Shown: piece by piece, positions 32,183-41,086 of the stretch
How positions within the stretch are numbered: position 1 is the stretch's first letter
Layout: every line of letters starts with the position of its first letter
NCBI RefSeq assembly: GCF_900091505.1
Contig: NZ_LT607409.1
Location: forward strand, 4,836,001-4,900,000
DNA length: 64,000 nucleotides
Source of the DNA: Micromonospora chokoriensis
GTDB taxonomy: Bacteria > Actinomycetota > Actinomycetes > Mycobacteriales > Micromonosporaceae
Direction: 5' to 3'
Translations under genes and position numbers: made by a program
Notes under the pieces: generated by a model
What the model saw: only the letters and a program-made list of their open reading frames with translations
Told to the model about the DNA's origin: nothing
The model's database searches: none

Positions 32183-33256
32183 GTGTCCATCATCGAGGAC
32201 GTCGGTGGGCAGGTCCGTGCCGCCGCCGAGGAGTTCCCGCTGGCCCTGCTCGGGCAGGCGCTGGAGAAGTTCGGCCTGGCCGCGGAGCGGCTGCGCTGGG
32301 TCCGTCAGGAGTCCGCCAACCCGATGGGAGTGCCGGAGCTGAGCGCCGCCACCGAGCACGCCGAGAGCGCCGGCTACGCGCTGCGGGTGGCCCAGGAGCA
32401 GCTGTCGGCGTACCTGGCCGCGATCGGTCTCGCCGGGGACGGCGGCCCGGCGCCCCGCCCCGAGCAACGCGCGCCTCGGCACGACACACCGCCGGAGGCC
32501 GGGCCCACCGCCGTGCCGCCGGAGCCGGCCGAGCAGGTCCGGATGCGCCGCTGGTGGTCGGTGCGGGTGGCCGAGCTGACCGGCGGTCGGGCCGGCGCCG
32601 ACAACGAGCCCGACGACCAGCTGGGCGACTCCCAGGAGTTGCTGCGCCGGGTGGTGGGCGGCGTCCGCTCCGGCGACCGGGACCGGCTGCGCAAGGAGCT
32701 GCGCCGGGCCCCGGCCGACGTCGGCCTGGGCATGGCGGCGCTGGCCCCACCGCTGCTGCGCGAGCTGGCCGGTGAGCTGCTCGGGCACCCGCCCCGCGCC
32801 GCCGACCTCGGGCGGCTGCGCGGCGAACTGGACGGGCGCGTCCGCGACCTGCTGCCCGGGCTGCCGCCCCCGGTGCTGGAGACCCTGCTCACCCGGGTCT
32901 GCCGGATGCCACCACCGCGTGCCTCCGGGGAGCCGCCGCACGCCGCCGACTCCGCGGTCACCGCCGGTGTGGCGACCGGGCTGCTGCTCGCCCGGCTCGG
33001 TCGGGACCTCCCGTCGGGCGGCGCGGGCCGACCGGCGGATACGGGTCAGTCGACCGGTACGGGCCGACCGGCGGATGCACGCCAGCCGACGGGGTCCGGC
33101 CGACCGGCGGCGGGGCGCTCCGGTGGTGTGGGCGCACGCCCCGCCGGTGTCGCCGCACAGCCGGGCGCCACCGGTGGGCAGCCCTCCGGTGGGCTGCCGC
33201 CCCGCTCGGGAAGCCCGTGGCGGGACGCGCCGCTCCGACGGGACTCCGATGGCTGA
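32183..33256 (+). CDS. 357-residue protein of unknown function in the ATPase operon
   Basis: Starts at GTG 32183 (MSIIEDVGGQVRAAAEEFPLALLGQALEKFGLAAERL). Residues 1-85 are helical and resemble the preceding 86-residue protein in character ('AATEHAESAGYALRVAQEQLSAYLAAIGL'). Residues 115-250 are mixed helical ('LRRVVGGVRSGDRDRLRKELRRAPADVG'), and the last 90 residues are a Gly/Pro/Arg disordered tail with GRPAD/TGSGRP repeats. No enzyme motif. It overlaps the FtsK-like gene by 8 bp. Confidence 0.7.
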   Translation: MSIIEDVGGQVRAAAEEFPLALLGQALEKFGLAAERLRWVRQESANPMGVPELSAATEHAESAGYALRVAQEQLSAYLAAIGLAGDGGPAPRPEQRAPRHDTPPEAGPTAVPPEPAEQVRMRRWWSVRVAELTGGRAGADNEPDDQLGDSQELLRRVVGGVRSGDRDRLRKELRRAPADVGLGMAALAPPLLRELAGELLGHPPRAADLGRLRGELDGRVRDLLPGLPPPVLETLLTRVCRMPPPRASGEPPHAADSAVTAGVATGLLLARLGRDLPSGGAGRPADTGQSTGTGRPADARQPTGSGRPAAGRSGGVGARPAGVAAQPGATGGQPSGGLPPRSGSPWRDAPLRRDSDG

Positions 33257-35924
33257 CCGGCGCGGTCAGTTGGCCAGCCGGGTCCGGGACACCCTCGCCG
33301 ATGCGTTGGGCGCCACCCGTACCCGCCTGTCCGCCGCCCAGGCCGAGCTGACCGCCGGACGGGAACGGCTCACCCGGATCCAGCGGGCGGCGGCGGCCGT
33401 GCCGGCGCGGGTGGGCGCCGAACGGGACCGTCGGGTCACCGAGATCGACGCCCGCTACGCCACCCGGATCGCCGAGCTGGCCCGACGCGCTGCCGACGCC
33501 GCCCGCCGGGAGGCCCCGGGCTGCGCGGGGGCCGACTGGGCGGGGTGGACGCCGACGCCGACCCGGCGGGCGGAACCGCCCGGCGCGCTGCGGGTCGGCA
33601 CGGTCCACCTCGACGGCGTCGAGCCGGTGCCCGCGCTGGTGCCGCTGCTCGACGCCGGGCACGTCCACCTCTCCGGTGACGACCGCGCCGGCTGCGACGC
33701 GGTGGTGTCCGCGTTGCTGCTGCGGGCCGCCGGCCGCGCCGACCCGGGGGCGGTACGACTGATCGGGTACGACCCGGAGCAGCTCGGCGGCGGCCTGGCC
33801 GGGTTCTCCCCGCTCGGCACGGCAGGGCTGCTCACCTTCGTCGGGCCCGGCGGGTTGGGCCCGCTGCTGGACGACCTGGTGGAGCAGATCCGCCGGATCA
33901 ACGAGACGGTGCTCGCCGGCGAGTACGCCTCCCTTCGCGAACTGGCCGCGGCGACCGGCCGCCGACCCGAGCCGTGGCGGGTGGCGGTGCTGCTCGGTGG
34001 GGACGACCTCAACCGGCACGAGCGCGGCCAGTTGGACCGGGTGGTACGCGCCGGCGCCGCCTGCGGGGTGCACCTCGTGGTGCACGGTGTGCCGTTGCCG
34101 GAGGATCCGACGGTGACCCGGGTGGTGGCCGAGGTTTCCGGCGCACGGATCGGCGGGTCGGCCGGGTTGCCGGTGCGCCTCGATCCGCCGCCGCCGGCGT
34201 CGCTGGTCACCGAGACCTGCCGGGAGATCGCCGCCCGGGTGAACGCCGGCCCACCACCGACCCCGTTCACGGACCTGCTGCCCCCGCCGGATCTGATGTG
34301 GCGGGAGAGTTCCGCCGACGGGCTGACCGCGCCGATCGGCGAGGGCACACAGGGCCGGCCGGTCCGCCTCACCCTGGGCGACTATCCACCGCACGCGCTG
34401 ATCGGCGGACCGTCCGGCACCGGCAAGACCAACCTGATCTTCGCGTGGATCGGCGCGCTCGCCGCCCGCTACTCCCCCGCCGAGCTGGAGTTCTACCTGT
34501 TGGACTTCAAGGAGGGGGTGTCCTTCGCGCGGTTCGCGCAGGGCCGGCGTGACCCGAGCTGGTTGCCGCACATGCGGCTGGTCGGCATCAACGTCAACAC
34601 CGACCGGGAGTTCGGGTTGGCGCTGCTGCGGTTCCTCACCGAGGAGCTGCGCCGACGCGCCGACGCGGCCAAGAAGCACGAGGTGACCAAGCTGGCCGAG
34701 CTGCGGGCCGTCGACCCGACCGGGCACTGGCCGCGGATCGTGGCGGTGGTCGACGAGTTCCAGATGCTGCTGGCCGGCCGGGACGTGGTGGCCCGGGAGG
34801 CGGCCGACCTGCTGGAGGACCTGGCCCGGCGGGGCCGGTCACAGGGCATCCACCTGGTGCTCGCCTCGCAGGACGTCCGGGGCATCGAGGCGCTGTGGGG
34901 CCGCCCGGCGCTGGTCGCCCAGTTCACCCTGCGCATCGCGCTGCCCAAGGCGCTGCGGATCCTCGCCGAACGCAACGACGCGGCACAGTCGCTGCCCCGC
35001 TGGCACGCGGTGGTCAACGCCGAGTCGGGCATGGTGGAGGGCAACGAGGTCGCCCGGATCCCGTCGGCCAGCGACTGGGAGACGTGGAGCGGGTTGCAGC
35101 ACCGGCTGTGGCGGATGCGCCCGGCCGACGCCGCGCCGGCCCGGCTCTTCGACGGCGACGCGATCCCCCGACTGGCGGACGCCCCGGACTTCCGGGCGCT
35201 TACCGCACCCCCGGACGGGACAGCGCCCCGCAACCCGGTCGCCCTGCTCGGCGAGATCATCGACGTGCAGTCCCGCTCGGCGGCCCTGCGGCTGCCGCGC
35301 GCACCGGGGCGTAACCTCGCGGTTCTCGGCACCCGGGTGGACGAGGCGTGCGCCGTGCTGGACGCCGCGGCCCGGTCGCTGGCCCGCCAACACCCGCCGG
35401 GCACCGCCCGGTTCTCCATCGCCTGCCTCGACCCGGACGCCGACCCGATCGCCCGGGCGCTCTACGACGACCTGGCCGACGACGCCGCCTGGTACGACGA
35501 GGAGACCGTCGGCGAGCTGACGGCCGAGACGGCCGACGGGTTGACCGCTTCGGGGAGCCCGCACTACCTGCTGCTGTTCGCCGTCGACGCGGCAGCCGGC
35601 GCGCTGGCCGCCCGGGCGGGTGGGCGCACGGGGCTGGAGCAGCTCCGCCGGATCCTGCACGACGGGCCGGAACGACGCACGCATGTGCTGGCCTGGTGGC
35701 GGGGAGTGGCCCGAATGCGCGCCGACCTCGGCGGGCCCGCCGCGCGTACCGACCAGATCGGCGCCTGGGTGGCTCTGGACACCCACGGCGGGGAGCTGGG
35801 GGCCTCGCTCTACCCGGGCACCGGCGGCCCGGACTGGTATCCCCGCCCCTGGCGGGGCCTCTTCTTCGACCGGGCGGTCCACCGCACCGGACAGGTGATC
35901 ATCCCGTATGGACCGTCGCGGTGA
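33249..35924 (+). CDS. FtsK/SpoIIIE (FtsK-HerA) family ATPase
   Basis: 891 residues from ATG 33249, overlapping the upstream gene by ATGGCTGA. An N-terminal coiled coil (residues 5-85, 'LSAAQAELTAGRERLTRIQRAAAAV') leads to a degenerate Rossmann-like region, then the motor: Walker A 'GGPSGTGKT' at residues 386-394, 'FYLLDFKEGVSFARF', Walker B 'VAVVDEF' with D502-E503, and 'RGRSQGIHLVLASQDVRG'. No transmembrane or gamma domain is seen, so it is not the cell-division FtsK. The layout is that of ATPases in type VII-like or conflict systems, moving peptide or DNA. It is translationally coupled to both neighbours. Confidence 0.88.
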   Translation: MADRRGQLASRVRDTLADALGATRTRLSAAQAELTAGRERLTRIQRAAAAVPARVGAERDRRVTEIDARYATRIAELARRAADAARREAPGCAGADWAGWTPTPTRRAEPPGALRVGTVHLDGVEPVPALVPLLDAGHVHLSGDDRAGCDAVVSALLLRAAGRADPGAVRLIGYDPEQLGGGLAGFSPLGTAGLLTFVGPGGLGPLLDDLVEQIRRINETVLAGEYASLRELAAATGRRPEPWRVAVLLGGDDLNRHERGQLDRVVRAGAACGVHLVVHGVPLPEDPTVTRVVAEVSGARIGGSAGLPVRLDPPPPASLVTETCREIAARVNAGPPPTPFTDLLPPPDLMWRESSADGLTAPIGEGTQGRPVRLTLGDYPPHALIGGPSGTGKTNLIFAWIGALAARYSPAELEFYLLDFKEGVSFARFAQGRRDPSWLPHMRLVGINVNTDREFGLALLRFLTEELRRRADAAKKHEVTKLAELRAVDPTGHWPRIVAVVDEFQMLLAGRDVVAREAADLLEDLARRGRSQGIHLVLASQDVRGIEALWGRPALVAQFTLRIALPKALRILAERNDAAQSLPRWHAVVNAESGMVEGNEVARIPSASDWETWSGLQHRLWRMRPADAAPARLFDGDAIPRLADAPDFRALTAPPDGTAPRNPVALLGEIIDVQSRSAALRLPRAPGRNLAVLGTRVDEACAVLDAAARSLARQHPPGTARFSIACLDPDADPIARALYDDLADDAAWYDEETVGELTAETADGLTASGSPHYLLLFAVDAAAGALAARAGGRTGLEQLRRILHDGPERRTHVLAWWRGVARMRADLGGPAARTDQIGAWVALDTHGGELGASLYPGTGGPDWYPRPWRGLFFDRAVHRTGQVIIPYGPSR

Positions 35925-36583
35925 ACCAACCAGTGACCAGTGAGACGTACACGGCGCAGCTGCGGCGGTTGGCCGAGCTGACCGCGCGGGTGGCCGAGCA
36001 GCGCGCCGAGGCGCACACCTGGTACGAGCGGCAGTGCGAGGCCGCCGACCGGGCCGTCGCCGAGGCCGCCGAGCAACTCCAGGACGCCGAGGTGGAGTTG
36101 GTCGCCGCGCGCGAGCAGCAGGAACGGGTCGACGCCGAGGTGGCCCACCTGTGGCAGCAGGCCCGCTCGCGCCTCGGCGTCCGCCGCCTCGGAGGCCCGC
36201 CCGCACCCGCGAACGGCGTCGCGGCCACCGACCCCGTACCGATGCTCGCGAAGGTCCGGGACCTGCTCGACCGGGCCGGTCAGCCGGGCGAGTTGCCGGG
36301 CTCGGTCAATCCGCTGCTGGCGCTCTGCGGGGTGGCCGGCGCCGTACTGGCGTACGCGCTGGGGGCCGGCGCGCGGGCGCTGGGCGTCGGGTACGGCGGC
36401 GACCTCGCGGTCGGAATGCCGGTGCTGGCCCTGGTGGTGACCCTGCTCGGCCCGTTGATCGGTCTCGCGCCAGCCCGGATGCTGGCCGACCGCCGGCACG
36501 CGATGCTCGGCCCACGACCGATCATCGTGGTCCTCGGCGCGGGCCTGCTGACCACCGCGCTGCTGCTGGCGCTGGGCCGCTGA
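35921..36583 (+). CDS. Coiled-coil membrane protein, last gene of the ATPase operon
   Basis: 220 residues from GTG 35921, overlapping the ATPase stop by 4 bp (GTGA). The N-terminal half is a charged coiled coil ('AQLRRLAELTARVAEQRAEAHTWYERQ' to 'AREQQERVDAEVAHLWQQARSRL'). The C-terminal half has about three hydrophobic spans (near residues 132-155, 165-188 and 198-219). It could anchor the ATPase complex to the membrane. No family recognised. Confidence 0.7.
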   Translation: MNQPVTSETYTAQLRRLAELTARVAEQRAEAHTWYERQCEAADRAVAEAAEQLQDAEVELVAAREQQERVDAEVAHLWQQARSRLGVRRLGGPPAPANGVAATDPVPMLAKVRDLLDRAGQPGELPGSVNPLLALCGVAGAVLAYALGAGARALGVGYGGDLAVGMPVLALVVTLLGPLIGLAPARMLADRRHAMLGPRPIIVVLGAGLLTTALLLALGR

Positions 36584-36665
36584 GTGATCGGTCCACTATG
36601 GCTGTCGAGAAGCTGACCCCCGGCACGGCCACGAGCAACGCGCGATCTTCGCTACGGTACGTCCG

Positions 36666-39245
36666 ATGGTCAGTGTCTTCCTGAGTTACCACGCCGGCGA
36701 CGACACCGGTGTCGGGCGCCTGCTCGACGACATGCTGACCGCTCGGTTCGGCACCGAGGGCGTCGTGCGCGACGAACAGAGCGCGACCCTGTCCACCACC
36801 GAGCTGCGGCGTCGCCTGGCAGCCTCGGCGGCGTTGATCGACGTGCTCGATCCGGCCGCGCCGAAGGTGCTCCGACAGACCTTCACCATCGCCCTCACCA
36901 CGTCGGTTCCGGTCGTCGTGGTGCTGGTGGACGATGCTCACCTGGCACCGAACGTCAGCGCGCAGCCCACGCTCAGCACACTGGCGGTGCGGCGCTCCGA
37001 GGTCCGTACGGCCACCCTCCGTCGGACCATCCGCCGGCTGTGCGACCAACTCGCCACACGTCAGGGCTCCGAGGAGGCGACAGTCGGGCCCACGATCCCG
37101 CTGATCCTCCGCACGCAACCGGTGCGACAGGTCATGTCGCCGGCCAGCCGCCATCCGTCGGTGACGATCGTCTACTCGACGCACCAGGGTGGTCTGGAGG
37201 TCGCCGACGTGGGCCGGCACCATTCGGGGCTCGCGTCCCGGTACGAGACGCGCTACGAGGTGGACACCAGCGTCCACCAACGGGTGTTCGGCCTTCGGCT
37301 ACCCGCGAGCGGCGGCGCGGGCCATGTCGAGTCGTCCATCGCCGTTGACGTCTGGGTGACCGACGCGGTCCAGGTCGTCCAGGGCGCGGTCACGGATGCC
37401 GCGGTAGTGGTCCGCGAAATCCTGCTGGGCGTCTGCCGACCGATCCTGTCGCGGTGCACCGTCGACGAGCTGTCCCTGGCCGAGACAGCCCTCAACCGAC
37501 AGCTCGCCACCGACACGTTCACCCTGGACGGCGTCACCGTCCGGGTGAGACACGTACTGCTGTTCGTCGACGACCGCGCCCGCGTGGGCGAACGAGCCGA
37601 GCAGCGGCGACGGGAGAGGCTCCGCCGGGCCGGTGTCCTCTGGGACGACGCGGACACACCCGATGCCCTGGTCCACTACCGGTCCAGGCGTGTGACGCTC
37701 TCCGACGAGTACGCCGGCGGATGGGCCGGTGCGACACCGCCGATCCCCGGACCGAAGGCCTCGCCACCGCCGATCACCGCACCGCAGACCTCGCCGCCGC
37801 CGACCGTCACCCAGGTGCCGACGCGACTGCTGGTGGCGCGTGCGCCCACCCGGGTTCCGGCGGGGCAGGACCTGAGCGTCGAGGTTCGGCTCGTCACCGA
37901 GGGACGATCGGTTCACCCGGGCGGGAGGGTGGCACCGATGCCGGGGCTTATCGTCGCCGACGGCGGCACGCCGGTCACGGTGACCGTGCACGGGCCCGCC
38001 GGTCTGCACGCTGACGGCCCACTGCAGCAGACCGTCCTGGTCCTGCCGGACGACGATCCGGATCCGATCCGGTTCGGCTTCGCAGCGCGTACCACTGGTC
38101 TACATCGCGTCGACGTGACCGCCTGGGCCGGCGGCACGTTCCTCGCCGAGGTCTCGGTCGAGGTCTCCGTCGCGGACGGTGGGCCGTTCCGCGACGGTCA
38201 ACCGAGGGTGGCTGCGCTGGGTGCCCCGCAGGCACGACCGGGCGAGGTCACGTTGGAGGTCCGCTTCGACGGCAGCCGCCACACCTTCCAACTGCGCTCC
38301 GACGTCGCATTGTTCGCACCGGTCGTCGAGTCGGTCACGAACGCGCCGAACGCCGCGGTGGAGCACACCATCCGGGAGTTGCAGCAACTGGCCGGCGGCG
38401 GTTCGCGCTACAGCCCCGCGATGACCCGCGAGGTCATCCGGTCGGCGGGCATCCAACTGTGGTCGGAGCTGGTGCCGGCCGATGTGCGGGACCAGTTCTG
38501 GGAGGTCCGCGCCGACATGAGCGCCTTCACGATCGCCACCGACCACGACGTGGTCCCGTGGGAGCTGCTCCACCCGCTCAGCGCCCAACAGGACGAGGGT
38601 TTCCTCGTCGAGCAGGTCCCGGTGGTGCGCCGCACCTACGGTCAGCACCGGAACGCGAAAATCGGCCTGCGCAACCCGCGTTTCGTGGTGCCGCCGAAGG
38701 CTCCCACCGGCGCGTACGAGGAGGTCACCACCATCCGCGCGATCCTCGGCGCGGCCGACAGCGAGCCCATCACCAGGGCGGACGAACTCCTCGCACTGAT
38801 CAACTCCGGGGAGTTGGGAGCGACCCACTTCGCCTGCCACAACACGTTCTCGTCGGACGGCTCGTTCATCGATTTGGACGGTGGCCGGTTCAAGCCGGCC
38901 CTGCTCGCCGAGGCCAGCATCCGCAAAGCGCTGACGGAGACCGGTCCCCTCGTGTTCATCAACGCGTGCCGGAGCGCGGGCGTGGCACCGACGTACACCA
39001 GGATGCTCGGCTGGGCGCAGCAGTTCATGTCGTCGGGCGCCGGTGCGTTCGTCGGCACGCTCTGGGCAGTGCGCTCGGACAGCTCGGCGCGCTTCGCGAC
39101 GGCGTTCTACGAGTCCCTGGCGGGCGGCGCCACGCTCGGTGCGGCGGCCCTCGCCGCCCGGGTCGGGCAGCAGGATGATCCACTCGACCCGACCTGGCTG
39201 GCCTACACGGTCTACGGCGACCCGTTCGCCACCGCCGCGGTCTGA
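36666..39245 (+). CDS. TIR-like N-domain fused to a C-terminal CHAT (caspase-like) protease
   Basis: 859 residues. Residues 1-125 have a TIR/SEFIR-like Rossmann pattern ('MVSVFLSYHAGDD', 'LAASAALIDVLDP', 'VPVVVVLVDDA'). Residues about 160-355 are a separate alpha/beta region ('DELSLAETALNRQLATDTFTLDGVTVRVRHVLLFVDD'). A Pro-rich linker (357-390) and a beta-sandwich-like region (390-510) follow. Residues 550-859 are the CHAT domain: His in 'ATHFACHNTF' (H725) and Cys in 'VFINACRSAG' (C768), then 'GAGAFVGTLWAV' and the terminal 'AYTVYGDPFA'. CHAT proteases are effectors in bacterial conflict systems. Begins 82 bp after the ATPase operon on the same strand and pairs with a trypco2 gene. Confidence 0.85.
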   Translation: MVSVFLSYHAGDDTGVGRLLDDMLTARFGTEGVVRDEQSATLSTTELRRRLAASAALIDVLDPAAPKVLRQTFTIALTTSVPVVVVLVDDAHLAPNVSAQPTLSTLAVRRSEVRTATLRRTIRRLCDQLATRQGSEEATVGPTIPLILRTQPVRQVMSPASRHPSVTIVYSTHQGGLEVADVGRHHSGLASRYETRYEVDTSVHQRVFGLRLPASGGAGHVESSIAVDVWVTDAVQVVQGAVTDAAVVVREILLGVCRPILSRCTVDELSLAETALNRQLATDTFTLDGVTVRVRHVLLFVDDRARVGERAEQRRRERLRRAGVLWDDADTPDALVHYRSRRVTLSDEYAGGWAGATPPIPGPKASPPPITAPQTSPPPTVTQVPTRLLVARAPTRVPAGQDLSVEVRLVTEGRSVHPGGRVAPMPGLIVADGGTPVTVTVHGPAGLHADGPLQQTVLVLPDDDPDPIRFGFAARTTGLHRVDVTAWAGGTFLAEVSVEVSVADGGPFRDGQPRVAALGAPQARPGEVTLEVRFDGSRHTFQLRSDVALFAPVVESVTNAPNAAVEHTIRELQQLAGGGSRYSPAMTREVIRSAGIQLWSELVPADVRDQFWEVRADMSAFTIATDHDVVPWELLHPLSAQQDEGFLVEQVPVVRRTYGQHRNAKIGLRNPRFVVPPKAPTGAYEEVTTIRAILGAADSEPITRADELLALINSGELGATHFACHNTFSSDGSFIDLDGGRFKPALLAEASIRKALTETGPLVFINACRSAGVAPTYTRMLGWAQQFMSSGAGAFVGTLWAVRSDSSARFATAFYESLAGGATLGAAALAARVGQQDDPLDPTWLAYTVYGDPFATAAV

Positions 39246-39285
39246 GCGGTCGGCAACTCAACTCGCACGGAAGGGGAGGTGCGGC

Positions 39286-39801
39286 ATGGACGTGATCGAC
39301 GACAGCGTGCCGGTGGAGGAACTCGTGTCGGCGGTGAAGGACGCGGTGCGGCAGGCCGGCATCTCCGCTGTCGACGAGGGCCGGGACCTGCGCATCGGCT
39401 CCGTTCAGCTGATCTTGAGCGCGGTCGTCACGACGAAGCTCGGAGGTGGCCTGGACTTCCGGGTCCCGGTCATCGGCTGGAAGGTCAAGGTTGGTGGTAG
39501 CCGCTCCCGGCAGAAGACCCACACGATCGACATCACGCTCGTCGCCGAGGATCTTCAGGATCGGCACGAGCTACGCCACGGCCCTGTCGAGGCGACCCTC
39601 GTGGACGCGATCACCACGATCCGCGCGGTGGTCGCCGCGGCCAGCGGGGGCGATGACCCGCTGGTGCTGAAGACAGGCACCGTGGAACTCGTCTTCGGCA
39701 TCACCGACCAGGGCACGATCTCGGTCGGCGCGGAAGGTGAGTTGACCGACGAGGTCACCAACACCCTCCGGATCGAGCTGCTCGGGGCATCCGCCGGGTA
39801 G
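39286..39801 (+). CDS. trypco2 (trypsin-co-occurring domain 2) family protein
   Basis: 171 residues from ATG 39286 with GGGGAGG six bases upstream. 'VPVEELVSAVKDAVRQAGISAVDEGRDLRIGSVQLILSAVVTTKLGGGLDFRVP' followed by 'KTHTIDITLVAED' is characteristic of trypco2 domains, small beta-rich proteins described with trypsin-like or CHAT proteases in predicted NTP-dependent conflict systems. The gene lies 40 bp after the CHAT gene, so the two likely form an effector and partner (substrate, inhibitor or sensor). It ends 1 bp from the convergent JmjC gene. Confidence 0.82.
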   Translation: MDVIDDSVPVEELVSAVKDAVRQAGISAVDEGRDLRIGSVQLILSAVVTTKLGGGLDFRVPVIGWKVKVGGSRSRQKTHTIDITLVAEDLQDRHELRHGPVEATLVDAITTIRAVVAAASGGDDPLVLKTGTVELVFGITDQGTISVGAEGELTDEVTNTLRIELLGASAG

Positions 39802-39802
39802 C

Positions 39803-41077
39803 TCAGGCCGGCACCAGGACGGCCTCGCGCAGCAGTCGACGGGTGAGCGTGACCCGGTCGGCGTCGTCGGGCAGGCCGGGCAGGTCACCGACCCGGACGG
39901 CCACTCCGCCGAGCAGGGCGCGGGCCGCCGGCTCACACGCGGCGGGCAGGGTGATCGTCCGGTCGAACAGCCGCAACGCCACGGTGTCCGACCCGTGCGG
40001 CACCACCTGCCACCGCAGGCCCGGCCGCACGGTGACCCGGGTGTCGGCGTCCAGAGTGGCGAGCGCGTCGGCCTGGGCGAGCGGGCGGATCGGCGCCGGG
40101 CGGGAGGCCGGCCAGGCGCGCTGCCGCAGCCGTGCGGCGACCGCGCCGGGGTCGGCGCGCAGCAGCCAGTCCCGCAGCGCCTCCACCGTCTCGGTCAGCT
40201 CCGGCTCGATGGCGTCCGGGTCGGCGACGTCGGTGCCGAACGGCAGGCTGGCCCGCAGCCGCTGGTCCTCGGAGGCCAGCGCGAGCAGCTCCTCGACCAG
40301 CGCGTAGCGGGTGAGCGCGCGGATGCCCACGGTCAGGTGCAGCGAGCTGGACTCCTGGGCCTGCGCGCTGTGCAGCCACCCACGGGGCAGGTAGAGGGCG
40401 TCGCCGGGGGCGAGCACCACGTCGAGCGCGGCGGGGCCCTGCGCGGTGGCGCCGACCTCGTCGGCGCGCCCACCCCAGGGCTGCTTCTCCAACGGGTCGG
40501 GCAGCACCGGCGGGTGGATCCGCCAGTGTTTGCGGCCGTCGACCTGGAGGACGAACACGTCGTGGGTGTCGTAGTGGGTGGCGAACCCCTGACTGCCCGC
40601 CGGAGTCAGGTAGGCGTTGACCTGCAGCGGCTGGTTGAGCGCGAGGCCCAGGTCGCGGGCGAAGTCGACCAGCGGCGGCCAGATCCGGTGCAGACCCTGC
40701 AACACCAGGGTGGCGCCGGAGGCGTACTGCTCCAGGATCCGCTCGTCGAGCACCTGGTCGCCGATCTCGGCGCCCGCGCCGCCGCCTCCGGTCCAGCGCG
40801 CGGCCGCGACCAGCTGGCCGTCCTTGGCGACGCGCAGGAAGGGGGTACGCAGACCACGCCGGCTCAGCAACTCGTCGGCGTCGGCGGGGCTGAGCAGGTC
40901 GGTGAAGCCGGCCGGGTCGGGCAACTCGGCGGCGCGGGACAGCAGCGGGGTGTGTCCCCAGTGCGCGGCGGCGAACTTGGCCGGTTCGACCGACACGCAG
41001 CGGGCCAGCGCCGCGGCGGCCCCGGCAGACGGAACCGCCGGACGGCCGTGGCCGTCCGGCGGGTCGAGGTGCGTCAT
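39803..41077 (-). CDS. JmjC/cupin-fold Fe(II)/2-oxoglutarate hydroxylase (ribosomal-oxygenase-like)
   Basis: 424 residues. The JmjC-type double-stranded beta-helix core is 'QPLQVNAYLTPAGSQGFATHYDTHDVFVLQVDGRKHWRIH'; iron ligands are H168 and D170 in the H-x-D motif and H236 in 'LYLPRGWLHSA'. K183 or a nearby Arg would bind 2-oxoglutarate. The C-terminal region (260-424) with a winged-helix-like end resembles YcfD/ROX-type oxygenases, which hydroxylate Arg, His or Asp side chains of protein substrates. It begins 9 bp after a four-fold repeat peptide gene, which is the obvious candidate substrate. The 9-bp gap has no ribosome site, so translation is probably coupled. Confidence 0.88.
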   Translation of the reverse strand: MTHLDPPDGHGRPAVPSAGAAAALARCVSVEPAKFAAAHWGHTPLLSRAAELPDPAGFTDLLSPADADELLSRRGLRTPFLRVAKDGQLVAAARWTGGGGAGAEIGDQVLDERILEQYASGATLVLQGLHRIWPPLVDFARDLGLALNQPLQVNAYLTPAGSQGFATHYDTHDVFVLQVDGRKHWRIHPPVLPDPLEKQPWGGRADEVGATAQGPAALDVVLAPGDALYLPRGWLHSAQAQESSSLHLTVGIRALTRYALVEELLALASEDQRLRASLPFGTDVADPDAIEPELTETVEALRDWLLRADPGAVAARLRQRAWPASRPAPIRPLAQADALATLDADTRVTVRPGLRWQVVPHGSDTVALRLFDRTITLPAACEPAARALLGGVAVRVGDLPGLPDDADRVTLTRRLLREAVLVPA

Positions 41078-41086
41078 GGGGTACGC

